DNA of 64,000 bases from Brachionus plicatilis. Taxonomy: Eukaryota > Rotifera > Eurotatoria > Ploima > Brachionidae. Positions 43,046 through 53,976 of the stretch are shown here, in pieces. Position numbers and translations under genes: made by a program. The DNA lies in the NCBI GenBank assembly GCA_010279815.1, contig QEOQ01000206.1, forward strand, positions 734,147-798,146. Reading direction: 5' to 3'. Each line of letters opens with the position of its first letter. The first letter of the stretch is position 1. The notes beneath the pieces are model-generated. The model saw only the letters and a list, made by a program, of their open reading frames with translations, was not told where the DNA came from and ran no database searches.

Positions 43046-46000
43046 AAAAGTTAAAATCAAATTTAGTGGTATTTGGCCCACTGGTTAGAGCCCGAAAAAA
43101 TTTCAAATTTTCTAGAAAACTCGATTGCTTGCATGAAATAGAGGTTACCATGAAAACAATCACGTGCCAACCGTACTAGGCTGTAGGTGTTGATTGTTTG
43201 CTTTATTGATAATGATTGTCGTCAAGAAAAAAGTTCCTCTTTATCGCTTGTCGCCCTCTGCTTGTGAACATTCATTAATTAAGCAAAATTAAAAATGGAT
43301 ACTATTAGAATCATTTTTCAGCATGTATAATGCGAGTTGATTTTGAAATTTATATTTATTTTTAAAAAATTATATAACTTATTTTGCAATAATTGAACAC
43401 ACTTTACAATCACAATGCAGCACACGGTATTCTAAATGGAATAAGAAAAAAGCCTGCATTATTGTTCTTTTAGATTAACATATCTAGCCTAACGTGTGTA
43501 TATCAGCTTTGTTATGTTTGATCTAAGCTAAAATTAAGTTTAATTTTCTTAACTATTTTGCCAACAAATACTTTTTTGTCTCAAACTTAAAAATGGCAGT
43601 AAAATTTGTGACCCCAGCTTGGTAGAATCTTTCATTTTAAACATTACTATGTAAACAGTATGAGTTTTGATTTATTAAAGCAAAGAAAAAACTCAAATAT
43701 TAAAAAACAAAAATATTAACAAATAAAATAAATATATATTGTAGTTATCAATAAAAATGAATTCAAAAGTCAATAGTAAAGCAAAATAATAAAATATCAA
43801 GCTTTCTAATTTTGTAAAGATGCCTCTTGCATTTTACAATTTACGATTATTTTTATTTTTGCTGAATAAACTTCCTTTTACTTACCGGCAGCAAATTCAT
43901 TCATAGCAAAAAAAACAAATATATCTCATTGCACTTTATACTTTTTGCTAATTAAACAAACAAATTCTTAATTTAAAAATTATTGCAACAAAATATTAGA
44001 GAAAAGATTGGTAAAAAAGATTAATGTCTAATCATTTGAAGAAATCATCAATTTCTAAGAACTTTCAGTGGTACAACACCAAAATGGCACTGTAAATGAA
44101 TTATTAAAGTTACGGGAATAAAATAACTCTTGAAATTTAAATTAAATTATTCAAATATTGTTATTTTAGCTATCAAATAATCGAGTGAAAGAAAAATTAG
44201 ATATTAAGTTAACATTTTTTTATTTTCCAAGAATTTAGCTTTAAAATAATTGAGAAATTTATTTTTTCTAAAAATCATTCAAACTTCCATTGGTCCTTTT
44301 TATTTTATTCAATTTTTTCTATAAATAAAATAAAATTCGTTTAAATTTTTTGAAACATTTATTTCTGCTGAATTTATTCTTAAATTATTAATTTCAAATT
44401 TAACATAATTAAATAATACTTCAACTGTAATTTTGACCTTTTAAGAAAATGAGTAAATTTTAAAATTAATCGAATTATTATTTAATACACACGTCGAAAG
44501 CCATAATTGATTTGTTTGATAAATACCAAAAGAGAATTTTTTTAAAGCCCTTTTAAGCGATCATTTAAATTTAATTTTTGCCAAATAATTTCAATAATTA
44601 AATAATAAATATTTTTAATTATTCAATATTTATTTTAAATAGTAGAGCAATATTCATGTTAATAGACAAATTTTTGCCAGTAAGTTAAGATAAAATTCTT
44701 ATGTATCACGTAGCTGATTGAATCATGATATCCTAAAAAAAGTTAAATTCCATCATAATATCATAACAAAGATCAATAAAAATCTATAAGGTCTTTCTTA
44801 TTAAATCATAAATAGTAAAGATTTATTTAAAAAAGGTAAATTTATTTTAATTAGAAGATTGGGAGTTTGTGTTAGCGACTTAAGGCACCAGCATACTAGT
44901 AGCTTGTACTTTAAAGCAATCCAGTTATCACATTAAATACAAAAATAAAGCCCAAAAGCTTAAAGAAGCGAATTGGTAAATAATTCTTAATTTTATTTTG
45001 GCTGATATTCTTTAAGCAATCAAAAGAATGTTTAAATTGAAGCTAAAGAAGCAATAAATAATATCGGATTAGTATATTTTTTAAATTATTACCATTTAAA
45101 GTAAATTTTAAAGCAGTATCTAATATTCATCCTTTAGGTTAAAGCTTTAATATTAATTCCCAATCGCTTTCGTTTTATTCATAATTAATTTTCTTCTTAA
45201 TTTAAAAGGAAAAATTAAAAAAAGAAAATAAAAACATATAATTTTTTATTTTATAGATCAATAAAAAATTTAAATTAGGCTGAAATTTTCGTAAAACTTT
45301 TCTTACACCATGAGGCTAGATATCATAGCTCGGGTATTTTCTGAACATCTTTTTACAAATTCTCGGATTTATTTGAACTTCTAATTCCATGATTAATTTG
45401 AATCAGATGAGGCTAGACGAATTTGGCTTACTTGACTGCAGATATCGCCGTCCGTATTCTGATGAAGAATTCGGAATATCTTAATGCATCAATATGGCTC
45501 ATATTTATGAATATAAAAATAATCTGTTTTCTCTATACCTGCTTATTTTCTACCAAAATCAAATAACTTTTCGGATGTATAAGATAAAAATAGATCATCG
45601 ATTTATGAATCAAATTTTGGATAAAATAATCAACAGCAAATTAGAGCAGTGGTCAAAAATTTAGCTTCAAAAGATAACATTTTTTTCAAAAATATTATTT
45701 ATTTTTCAACATATTTTAGCCTAAAAAATTTCCGCAGGATCTTGCTAAGAAATCGGACTTGAAACTTTTTATATTTTTATTTATTAAATTATTTAATGAA
45801 TCAGATTAAAACATTGTTAAAAAGAAAATACTCATTTGATTTTTTAGATAGGCCATTTAATTTTTTTTTTTATTTAAACGTCTAGTATACAAATGGTAAA
45901 TTAAATTATATTAAACTTAAAATTAAAAGAATTTTAAAGGACACAAATGGAACATTTTGCCAAATGTTTAAAATTTCAATTTAGATAAAATGAAAAGCTA

Positions 46001-46548
46001 TATAAAATTATAAATGAGAATTCAAATTTGAAGTTCCTATATCCTTTTCCTTCTTAAAAATGTTGTTCAATATTTTTTTAATTGATTTTAGAACTATTTT
46101 CATCCTAATGGAATTCATATTTCACAAATTAAAAAAAAAAATAGGTTAAAATTTTATTATCTTTTAGATTAATAACTAATTGTGCTAAAAATAATTTATT
46201 TATTCTACTTTGAAGGAATTGTAGAGAGAATAAGTTTAAAGTTTAGCAGATGTTTGAGTAAGATAAAAAAACGCTTTTCTATTTGTGATATTTACATTCC
46301 AGTTTTATTCTTCAGATTCTTATCAAAATTAAAATTAAACAAATTTTTAAAAAGAAGATTTATTTATTATTTTGAATTCACATAATTTTATAGGGTTTTT
46401 TTTTCCATCATTTTTAAATGCGTCTCTTTTTTCGACCAATATTTTTTAATAAAAATTTTAATTCAATAAAATTTATTTAAAAAAGGTTGATTTTGATAGT
46501 TGAAGGCAATTAATTAGGTAACATTTATCGACTTGTTTCCAGGTTTCT
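43046..46548. other. AT-rich intergenic stretch
   Basis: No gene is supported. It contains an X-box-like site GTTACCATGAAAAC at 43144-43157 and otherwise A/T-rich sequence. A 67-codon frame at 46182-46385 is compatible with chance. Confidence 0.4.
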
Positions 46549-46599
46549 AATTATGCTTCAAATGTTACCATGACAATTAAAAATATTACTCAATTTACT
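46549..46599 (+). promoter_or_regulatory. Conserved upstream block with X-box (RFX) motif
   Basis: It is 47/51 identical to the block upstream of the paralogue at 10251-11270. The core GTTACCATGACAAT (46564-46577) matches the X-box half-site pattern except at its last base. It lies 69 bp before the ATG at 46646. Confidence 0.7.
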
Positions 46600-46645
46600 A
46601 TTTTCCCAGAATTTTATCCAGAACATAAAAAAATCATCCAATTTT

Positions 46646-47911
46646 ATGTATCTTTTTCCAAATACAGCTATTCCAACTGTTGCCACTGCCTCGGTAACAG
46701 CATATCCTACTTCACTACTTCTTAATTCACTTGAACCGAGTATAGTCTACGAGAGATACATTGGGACTCCTGTTTTTCCCAATTTTGTTCCTCTAGTTGG
46801 AATCAAATGTAAAGAGAAAACAAAAAACAAAGAATACATTGATGATTTTATAAAAAAACGAGTCGATGAAGAGTTAAAAGAAAACCAAAATAGGAGAGAA
46901 AATTTAAAAAAAAATTTTGTTTATAATAGTTGTCATTGTAACTGTAACAAGTCGAGAGACAAAAAAGAGTTAACTTTGGATGAAAAAATCGAGCGCATTC
47001 GTGAAGAGCTAAATTTAACAAAGGAAACTAATGAGATTAAATTAGTTCAAAATTTGCATGACTTTGAAGAAGACATCATTAATCCTCAAAAAATAGATAA
47101 TAAACAAACAAATGATTTCAAGAAGCATCACAAAATAAATCATGATGAAGTAAAGTTTGACTTTTCATGCACCAATTTGAAAAAGGAAAAAAAATCATCA
47201 AGAATTGATCAAGTTGTTAACAATACTTTTGAGATTAAATTTGGAAAAACAAGCAATCAGTCGACTTTGGATGCTAAAATACAACTTATTCATCAAGAGC
47301 CAAGTTTGTCTAAGCAAAATTTCGAAGATGAACTAGAAAAAAAATTGCTCGAATACCAGACCAGAAACGAACAAGCCACAAAAAGACACCAGACTAAAGA
47401 AAGTGAATATTCAAGCAACTTAAGGACACATTACCAAATAAATTCTAAAATTTCAAACAAAAATTTTACAAATGAGCAAGAGAAAAAAAATGACAAAACT
47501 GATCAAAAAATGAATTTCTCTAAATCAAGGCTTAAAAATGAGTCCAAAGTTAAAATTCATTTTGAAAAAGAATTTGAACCACCTACTGCACACAGATCAC
47601 ATTGGATTCCAACTGGTTCAAATGATTATTCTCATACTAATTCAAAACGAGGAGACTTATTAAAAAAGCAGCAGCACTCCGTTCCATTAAATTCTGAACC
47701 ATCTGCATATTTTTACCATAAAAACCCTACTAAAGATAAGTCATCAATATTGACTGTCGAAACTTACATACCGGCCCAGACAATTTATGAAACAACAGTT
47801 GTCAATAGACCAATTTCTTCTTGTTATGTCTTGGATGAGAGCAAAAAGCCCTTTAAAATTAATAGAACTTTTTTTTCTGTCGCCAAAGAATATCACCATC
47901 CGGTAATATAA
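46646..47911 (+). CDS. Unrecognised 421-aa protein, paralogue of 10251-11270; candidate ciliary gene
   Basis: A single frame starts MYLFPNTAIP. Shared blocks with the paralogue, in order, are SVTAYPTSLLLNSLEPSIVY, PVFPNFVPLVGI, NKEYIDDFIKKRV, CHCNCNKSR, LTLDEKIERIREELNLTKE, SHWIPTGSNDYSHTNSKR and a C-terminal AQTIYETTV stretch. It is longer than its paralogue because the charged helical module appears to occur twice (about residues 110-145 and 205-250, STLDAKIQLIHQEPSLSK). No signal peptide, membrane segment or known domain is seen. An AATAAA lies near 48020. Intact frames in both copies despite strong divergence argue that both are under selection. Confidence 0.85.
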   Translation: MYLFPNTAIPTVATASVTAYPTSLLLNSLEPSIVYERYIGTPVFPNFVPLVGIKCKEKTKNKEYIDDFIKKRVDEELKENQNRRENLKKNFVYNSCHCNCNKSRDKKELTLDEKIERIREELNLTKETNEIKLVQNLHDFEEDIINPQKIDNKQTNDFKKHHKINHDEVKFDFSCTNLKKEKKSSRIDQVVNNTFEIKFGKTSNQSTLDAKIQLIHQEPSLSKQNFEDELEKKLLEYQTRNEQATKRHQTKESEYSSNLRTHYQINSKISNKNFTNEQEKKNDKTDQKMNFSKSRLKNESKVKIHFEKEFEPPTAHRSHWIPTGSNDYSHTNSKRGDLLKKQQHSVPLNSEPSAYFYHKNPTKDKSSILTVETYIPAQTIYETTVVNRPISSCYVLDESKKPFKINRTFFSVAKEYHHPVI

Positions 47912-49242
47912 TATAACCATCCGGTTAGAAGAAGCAAAACTTTTTGTATTTAAAAATGAGCAGTTTCTTTATAAATGGAGTTTTTTTTTTACAAAGCTTT
48001 AAAATTAATTTAAAAGAAAATAAATATTTATTCAAACATCAACAAAATAATTAATGAACACAATAAAATAATTTAGTTTAGGGTCTTAGATAAAATAAAA
48101 TTAAGTTAGTTGATTTTTGCGTGAAATTATTTTTACTAACTCAAGTATCTATTATAAAAGTGTTTTGTAATGAGATCTTATAATGCATTGTTAAGATAAT
48201 AGAATAAAATTAATCACGTAATATTTTTGGACTTATCCGATGCGCCAAAAAAACTAGTAATTTAAATTAATTAAATGCTTTCAAATGTCATTTTATGGAA
48301 AATTCATTTTGCAAATGGCCTTTTAATCTAATGATTTAGCATGTTTTAGAAGTTGATCAGTTTTGATAGGTTTGAATATTTAGCCCTTGGTCAAAACAAA
48401 ACGAGAGTCATGATTAGCAAAAAATTTCAATTTTTCCAGCTTTTTAGTTCGAGTGAGCAACAATAAGACCTGCTTCAAAATTTTTGCCAAAGTATGCTCG
48501 AGTGTTTTGGCAAGGTGAAAGTAGAAAAAAATTAGCAAAATAAATAGCTACCTGGAATAAAATCTTTCGGAGACCGATATTTAACTCTCACGCTTTTTTT
48601 GAAAATAAGTAAAATAATTCTGTTTAAAAATTTAAATTCCTTAATAAAATTACATGTTCAAAAAGGCACCACCATAGAATAATTTTAAATTTTTAAGAAA
48701 AATAGTATGCTAATTTAGAGTTATGTGTTAAGATAGCATCATTCCATAGCCAAATATGTCGCATTACTAATTAAAAATTTAATTTTAGAAGAAAATTTTT
48801 TTAGTAATTTTTTTTGCCTAAGGCACTATAAAAAATGAAAAGACAATTTTATTTTCCTAATTAAGATTTCAATTACAAACCCAAAACAAATCGCTTTCGA
48901 ATTTCATTAGCCAAAGTGGTGGTCTAAGATAATCAAATTTGTGCTCAAGCTGCTTGGATTTTGTTCAAAGTGCATTATTTTTTCTTTTAAATTAAATCTC
49001 GAAATTGTTTTGCCGCTCAAAAACATAACTCAAATGTTATGTTTTTTTCTTGCCAAAATAAACCAACCTTTTATAATCTCTAAGGTAAAAAAAAATATTT
49101 TCTACAATAAACCAACATTATCTGACATTATTTTTTTCTATTAAGTCAAGCTTTAGTAAATTACCCAATTTTTTTTATTTTAGATTCAACAATGAACAAA
49201 TTTCTATTTTAAAGAAATTTACTGGGCTAATTCGAAAACAAA
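47912..49242. other. Intergenic stretch
   Basis: Nothing is supported except the 3' UTR of the preceding gene and presumably the promoter of the next. A 67-codon frame at 48941-49144 looks like chance. Confidence 0.4.
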
Positions 49243-50607
49243 ATGGACCAACGCTACCTAGATACTGTGCTGGACGGCTCCTCAAAGTTCCTCAATTTTG
49301 CCATGGAAATGGATGAGAGAACAATAACCGGCCTCACATCAGCACTAGGTGTCGTTTTGTCATTGTACTCGCTTCACAGAATTGAACTAAAAATAAAAGA
49401 ATTAGCTCAATGGATCCTCGGCCTAAATTCTATTTATATTCTTTTAATTATTTTATTTATTTCGATAATAGTATATTTACTAATAAAACATGATATGTTG
49501 TCAAAAATTTGCGACTATTTGACTCGAAATTTCGAGCTAAGACACTTGGTTGTTGGTTCAGTGGTGCTCTTGGTCACAGTGGCAATTGCGAGCCAGTTTA
49601 TAAATCTTAAGCCAGTGCACACTCAGTCCAAGCTACTAGGCCCTATCAAATCAATTGACCATTTAAACCTTAGCGACAATCAATTGAAAGATTTTAATCA
49701 AAAATTTTTAAAATTTTTATCAAACTTAAGCCGAAAGCATTTAGTTGTTGACAAAATGAATAGTAGCGAGTATTTCAGAGCCAAAAATAAGTCCAACTCA
49801 CTACCGTTGATGAACATTACCAAGACGTCCAATATGAGTCAAATAGAGCTTTTCAATGATTCATTAAAGTTGTTTACATTTATGGAAAGCTTTATCACTG
49901 CTAATCAGATCCAAAGCGTTGACTTGGCTGCAAAACAATCTCCAAAAGACGAATCAAAATTCGAAAGCATTGTCGATCTGTGGAACTTTATGGTCAAAAT
50001 ATGCATTTTTTGCGCCATTAATTTAGTTTTTATTTATTTGATCATAAGAGCTCTTATGTGGGTTATTTTGGAGACAAGTTCAGAAAAAAGCATAGATGAT
50101 GACAGCATGTCCGGGTTGGACATGAACTTTAGTGCAACTTCTTCGATGGACAAAACAGAGTCCGAATCGGTCCAGGACAATGAGAAAAAAAAAGTTAGCT
50201 ATAAAAAAAATTGCTCACAGAGAACTTCTCCAAATCGCATAAATAAAAAAATTTTATTAAAAAAAGCCCAAAAGTTTTCGAATTCTTTCGATGGAGTTTA
50301 TGACATCGACCAAGGCTATGAAGAAGTTGACAACTTGAAAAGATTATCTACGAGTCTGATATCGGTGGTCAAAGTTGAAAATTATGATCCAAAACTAATT
50401 GTAGAACAAGATGATATGGATGTCCAAGAAGAACGTATACAAGATGAATTTAATATGGAATTTTTTATAAATTGGCTCACTAGTGATGATATCAGCCATG
50501 ATTTTAGTTTAGAAAAAGAAATTGACTGTGACCTGCCGTCATTGTTAAACAATTTGATTGAGACAAATCTTATTTCGGATTCAGTAATTTTTTTTCTAAT
50601 TCTATAA
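49243..50607 (+). CDS. Unrecognised multi-pass membrane protein, 454 aa
   Basis: The single frame begins [12 protein letters not shown]. Hydrophobic segments lie at about 62-82, 101-120 and 249-275, with a weaker one at about 30-46. The loop 121-248 contains seven N-x-S/T sequons (Asn142, 161, 173, 182, 191, 197, 205) and is probably lumenal or extracellular. The C-terminal 180 residues are charged, first Ser/Asp/Glu-rich, then a basic patch (about 305-345) and an acidic end, and should face the cytosol. I recognise no family. It is followed by a TMEM24-like gene on the same strand 3.4 kb away, without evidence of linkage. AATAAA occurs near 50974. A final intron near the 3' end cannot be excluded. 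Confidence 0.8.
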   Translation: MDQRYLDTVLDGSSKFLNFAMEMDERTITGLTSALGVVLSLYSLHRIELKIKELAQWILGLNSIYILLIILFISIIVYLLIKHDMLSKICDYLTRNFELRHLVVGSVVLLVTVAIASQFINLKPVHTQSKLLGPIKSIDHLNLSDNQLKDFNQKFLKFLSNLSRKHLVVDKMNSSEYFRAKNKSNSLPLMNITKTSNMSQIELFNDSLKLFTFMESFITANQIQSVDLAAKQSPKDESKFESIVDLWNFMVKICIFCAINLVFIYLIIRALMWVILETSSEKSIDDDSMSGLDMNFSATSSMDKTESESVQDNEKKKVSYKKNCSQRTSPNRINKKILLKKAQKFSNSFDGVYDIDQGYEEVDNLKRLSTSLISVVKVENYDPKLIVEQDDMDVQEERIQDEFNMEFFINWLTSDDISHDFSLEKEIDCDLPSLLNNLIETNLISDSVIFFLIL

Positions 50608-53600
50608 TTAAAATGACTAGCCTGATTTGCAAAAAATATTTAAGAAAATTTTATATTTTTTTTACCTATTTACATCAAATATATATTATTAATTAATTTA
50701 AATTGATGCTAAGCTTTTCATTCAGCCACGTTTATAAGTAACTTTTAAAAAATGGACCCTTTCAAAACTTAAATTCATTTTAGAAACATTTCATAAAAAG
50801 TATGATTAAAACTTAAAATTTAAAATTGATTTTAAATTTTCAATTTTTTTAAATTTATATTTGGAATTGAATATTTTTGAAATTTTGAGCACAATTATGG
50901 ATTTCTTTTTACAAAAATTAGTACAAAAATGAAAAACTTTAAATTTTTTGTCAGAACAAGTTCAATTTTCAAAATAAAGAAATAAATTTGCTTGTTTTCG
51001 TTTTATTAGTTAGTGCAATAACTAGGCTAATTCTTTCATTTAATGATTTTAAATGATTACAATTGTATTTTATTTGTATAATTGTCGTAAATGCAATTTT
51101 ATATTCTTTACAAAATGTGGAATTTATTGAATTTTTTTTTAATTAAAGTGCATTTTATTGAAATTGATAACAATCGAGCAATACTGTAGTATATTTAATC
51201 AATTCCATTTTTTAATAATTAAAAATAGGCCTTTTTTATAATCTTAAAAAATTATTTAAAAGTAAGTTATTAAGATTAAAAGCAGTTATTTTTTCTAATT
51301 AAAGGTTTATTGATTTTTGGAATTCTAGTAATAAATTTGAACAGTATTATGGTATTTTCAATGATTACTCGTGGTGTAAGGTTTTTAAGCAAGTTTGTGA
51401 TTTTTTTAGATTACAAAGCCTCTATTTTAATTTTTATTTAAAACATAAAAAAAACATCAATTTTGTTTTTTTTTAAATTTTAAGTAAACTCTTTTAAAAC
51501 TTTATTCAATCTCAGTTTTTTTTTCAATGAATAAATAAGTTAAATTTGTAGTCAAAAGTCTGGCCTTTTTTTTATTTCAGTTTAAAACTTTTATTTATTT
51601 TTGAAACAGCTTTACAAAAGTAAAAAAAGTAATCATTTGTTTGAAAACAGTATAGGCGAAAATTTGGACCATAATTTTATCAAAACATTCTTTTGTTTTT
51701 ATTTAATTAAATATTTCTAATCTTTTAACCCTAATCTATTAAATATCTTCAAAAATAACTAAGAATTAATTTCATTTTTATTCGATTTATAATGTTCATA
51801 GAAAGCATTGTAAATCAACAAATATTAGCTCTTAGGTTAAGTTAATATTTAAAATATTTAATACAACTTTTTTTTTTTCATGGCTTAATGATTCGAAGTT
51901 TTTTTTGCTCAAAATGAGCAAAAGCATGAAATTAAATAACCAAATTAGACTAAAATATGAAAAAATTTTAACTCGAATGATTTTTCAGTAAGCTAAGATT
52001 GATTTCTGTTGTTGTTTAGCTTAAAGAGAATATTGTTTGAATCAACAACTTAGCCAAGTTAAGCTTTGCTAATGCTGTCTAAATATTCCGATGAGTTTTA
52101 ATAAATAATAATTTACCAATTTTAAACCTTACTAGGATGTTTAAGACTTACTTTACTCATCAATTAATAAGCTCTAAGAATAGATAACGCTTTTGAGGTA
52201 CTTAATTGATTTCTTTGTTTTGAAAATGAAAAATTTATTTTTATTTATTTTAAAAATGATTTAGAGGGTGGGAAGCTCTTAACCACGATGTAAACCATCT
52301 AGTTTGACGAACAGTGTTTATAAAAAAATTTATACTAATTGGTGAAAGATGTCTAGCTGTTTAAAACAAAAATCGAATCAATTAATTAAGATAAAATTTA
52401 TATTCGTAAATTTTATATTAGAATCTATATTATAGTGTTCAAGTGTTCAAAAATTTTATTTTTTATTTTAATCAAGTTGCCGAGGAACGAATATTTCTGT
52501 TTAAAAAAAGGGTATAAAGATATTTGTTGTCTTTAAAAATAAAAATTTAGCATGTACAATTATATTCAAATTAAAATTTTTTGCATATTTAAATACAAAG
52601 GTGAACATCAATTAGATGCTTCGTACCTTTATGTTGAATGAAAATTAAAATATTACGCAATTTTTTTTTAGATGTTTGAAGTGGTTAAACATTTTTAATT
52701 CTTTGCATAAGAAAATTTTAAAAGAAAAAATCAAAGAGAACCAGACTCAAGTAAGCAATTCTATTTGTATAATTATCTGTTTTGGCGAAAGCTCTATCAG
52801 ATAAGATGCACATTTAGAATGAAAAACAATGATGGCTAAAAAAATGCAAAGATATAAATATTCAAAAATTATTGGGAATTAAAGGTTTATCTTAATTTTT
52901 TTTTGAATAATAAGAATAAAATTCACGACAGGGTAGCTTCATCCAACAAAAAAAGTTATGTAACATCATAATTAAAATTTTTTTTGTACAAGATCTAGAT
53001 GAGAACTTTCAGCTTTATTTATATCCATTAGCTTTAATCGTTATCAATAATATTTTCCGCTATTACTTAAAAAAAATAAACAAAATCAGACTCATCGAAA
53101 AATTCTTTAGGCCAATATCTAATGCTTTTCTTGTTTAGAATCCTTTTTTATCATAATTTTCGAGTAAAAAGCTACTCATGGCCCGGCAAATTATTCTAGT
53201 TTATCTTATGGCTTTGCTTTAATAAAGCCATATAATAGCCTACTGGGCAATTCGATGTTTTCAATCATGAAAAATTTTTATTAACAAGAGCTTTTTCTAA
53301 TTAACTAACATAGAAGCAAATGCCTCTAACGCATCCAAAATTATTGGCGATTCATTTATTTTAAATTTGTTTTGATAAAATTCTATCATGAATATAGACT
53401 CCTGATAACTTTTCCTAACACTTTATTATAATGAAATTCTTATATCTATCTCTATGTAGTTTAGTTTAAAAAAAGGAAATTTTTTCAAATGACACTTGAT
53501 AAATTTGTGAAAGATTAGTTTATTAAAAAATGGTGCATTAGTTTATTAACTTGCACGAGCTTAATTATGAGCAAAATGAAAAAGTGACATAACTGGTACA

Positions 53601-53976
53601 AATTATTAGAAACGAGTTTACATTGAGCATATGATTTTAATTCAGGTATTATGTTTTAAACTAACTCCTGTTATGTAATAATTTATAAAAATATCTTGAT
53701 AAAAATGATTTATTAAGGTATTGATTGGAATAAGCTATCAGTTGTTGCTTAATTAAACTTGGAATATAAATTTATTTATTTTTATTCCAAGTTTAATCTT
53801 AATTACAAAATTTGCAAGACACCCGAGTTTCAACAAAAAAATTATTTTTTATTTTTCTAATCTAATTATAGAAGATAGAATATAAATGTTAATAAATTTA
53901 TGGTTTTTTATTTACTAAAATATGATTATTCATTAATTCGATTCTTTTCGTTAAACCAGTGGCCAAAATTTCAACC
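50608..53976. other. AT-rich intergenic stretch
   Basis: There are 3.3 kb without a supported frame. A 14-bp inverted repeat (ATTAAACTTGGAAT at about 53752, inverse ending 53797) forms a possible hairpin. A candidate acceptor just before 53957 suggests an upstream 5' UTR exon of the next gene. Confidence 0.4.

Noticed and set aside
43071..43092. tRNA-like box A (TGGCCCACTGGTTAGAGC)
   Set aside because: No matching B box or cloverleaf downstream, so no tRNA gene or tRNA-SINE can be claimed.
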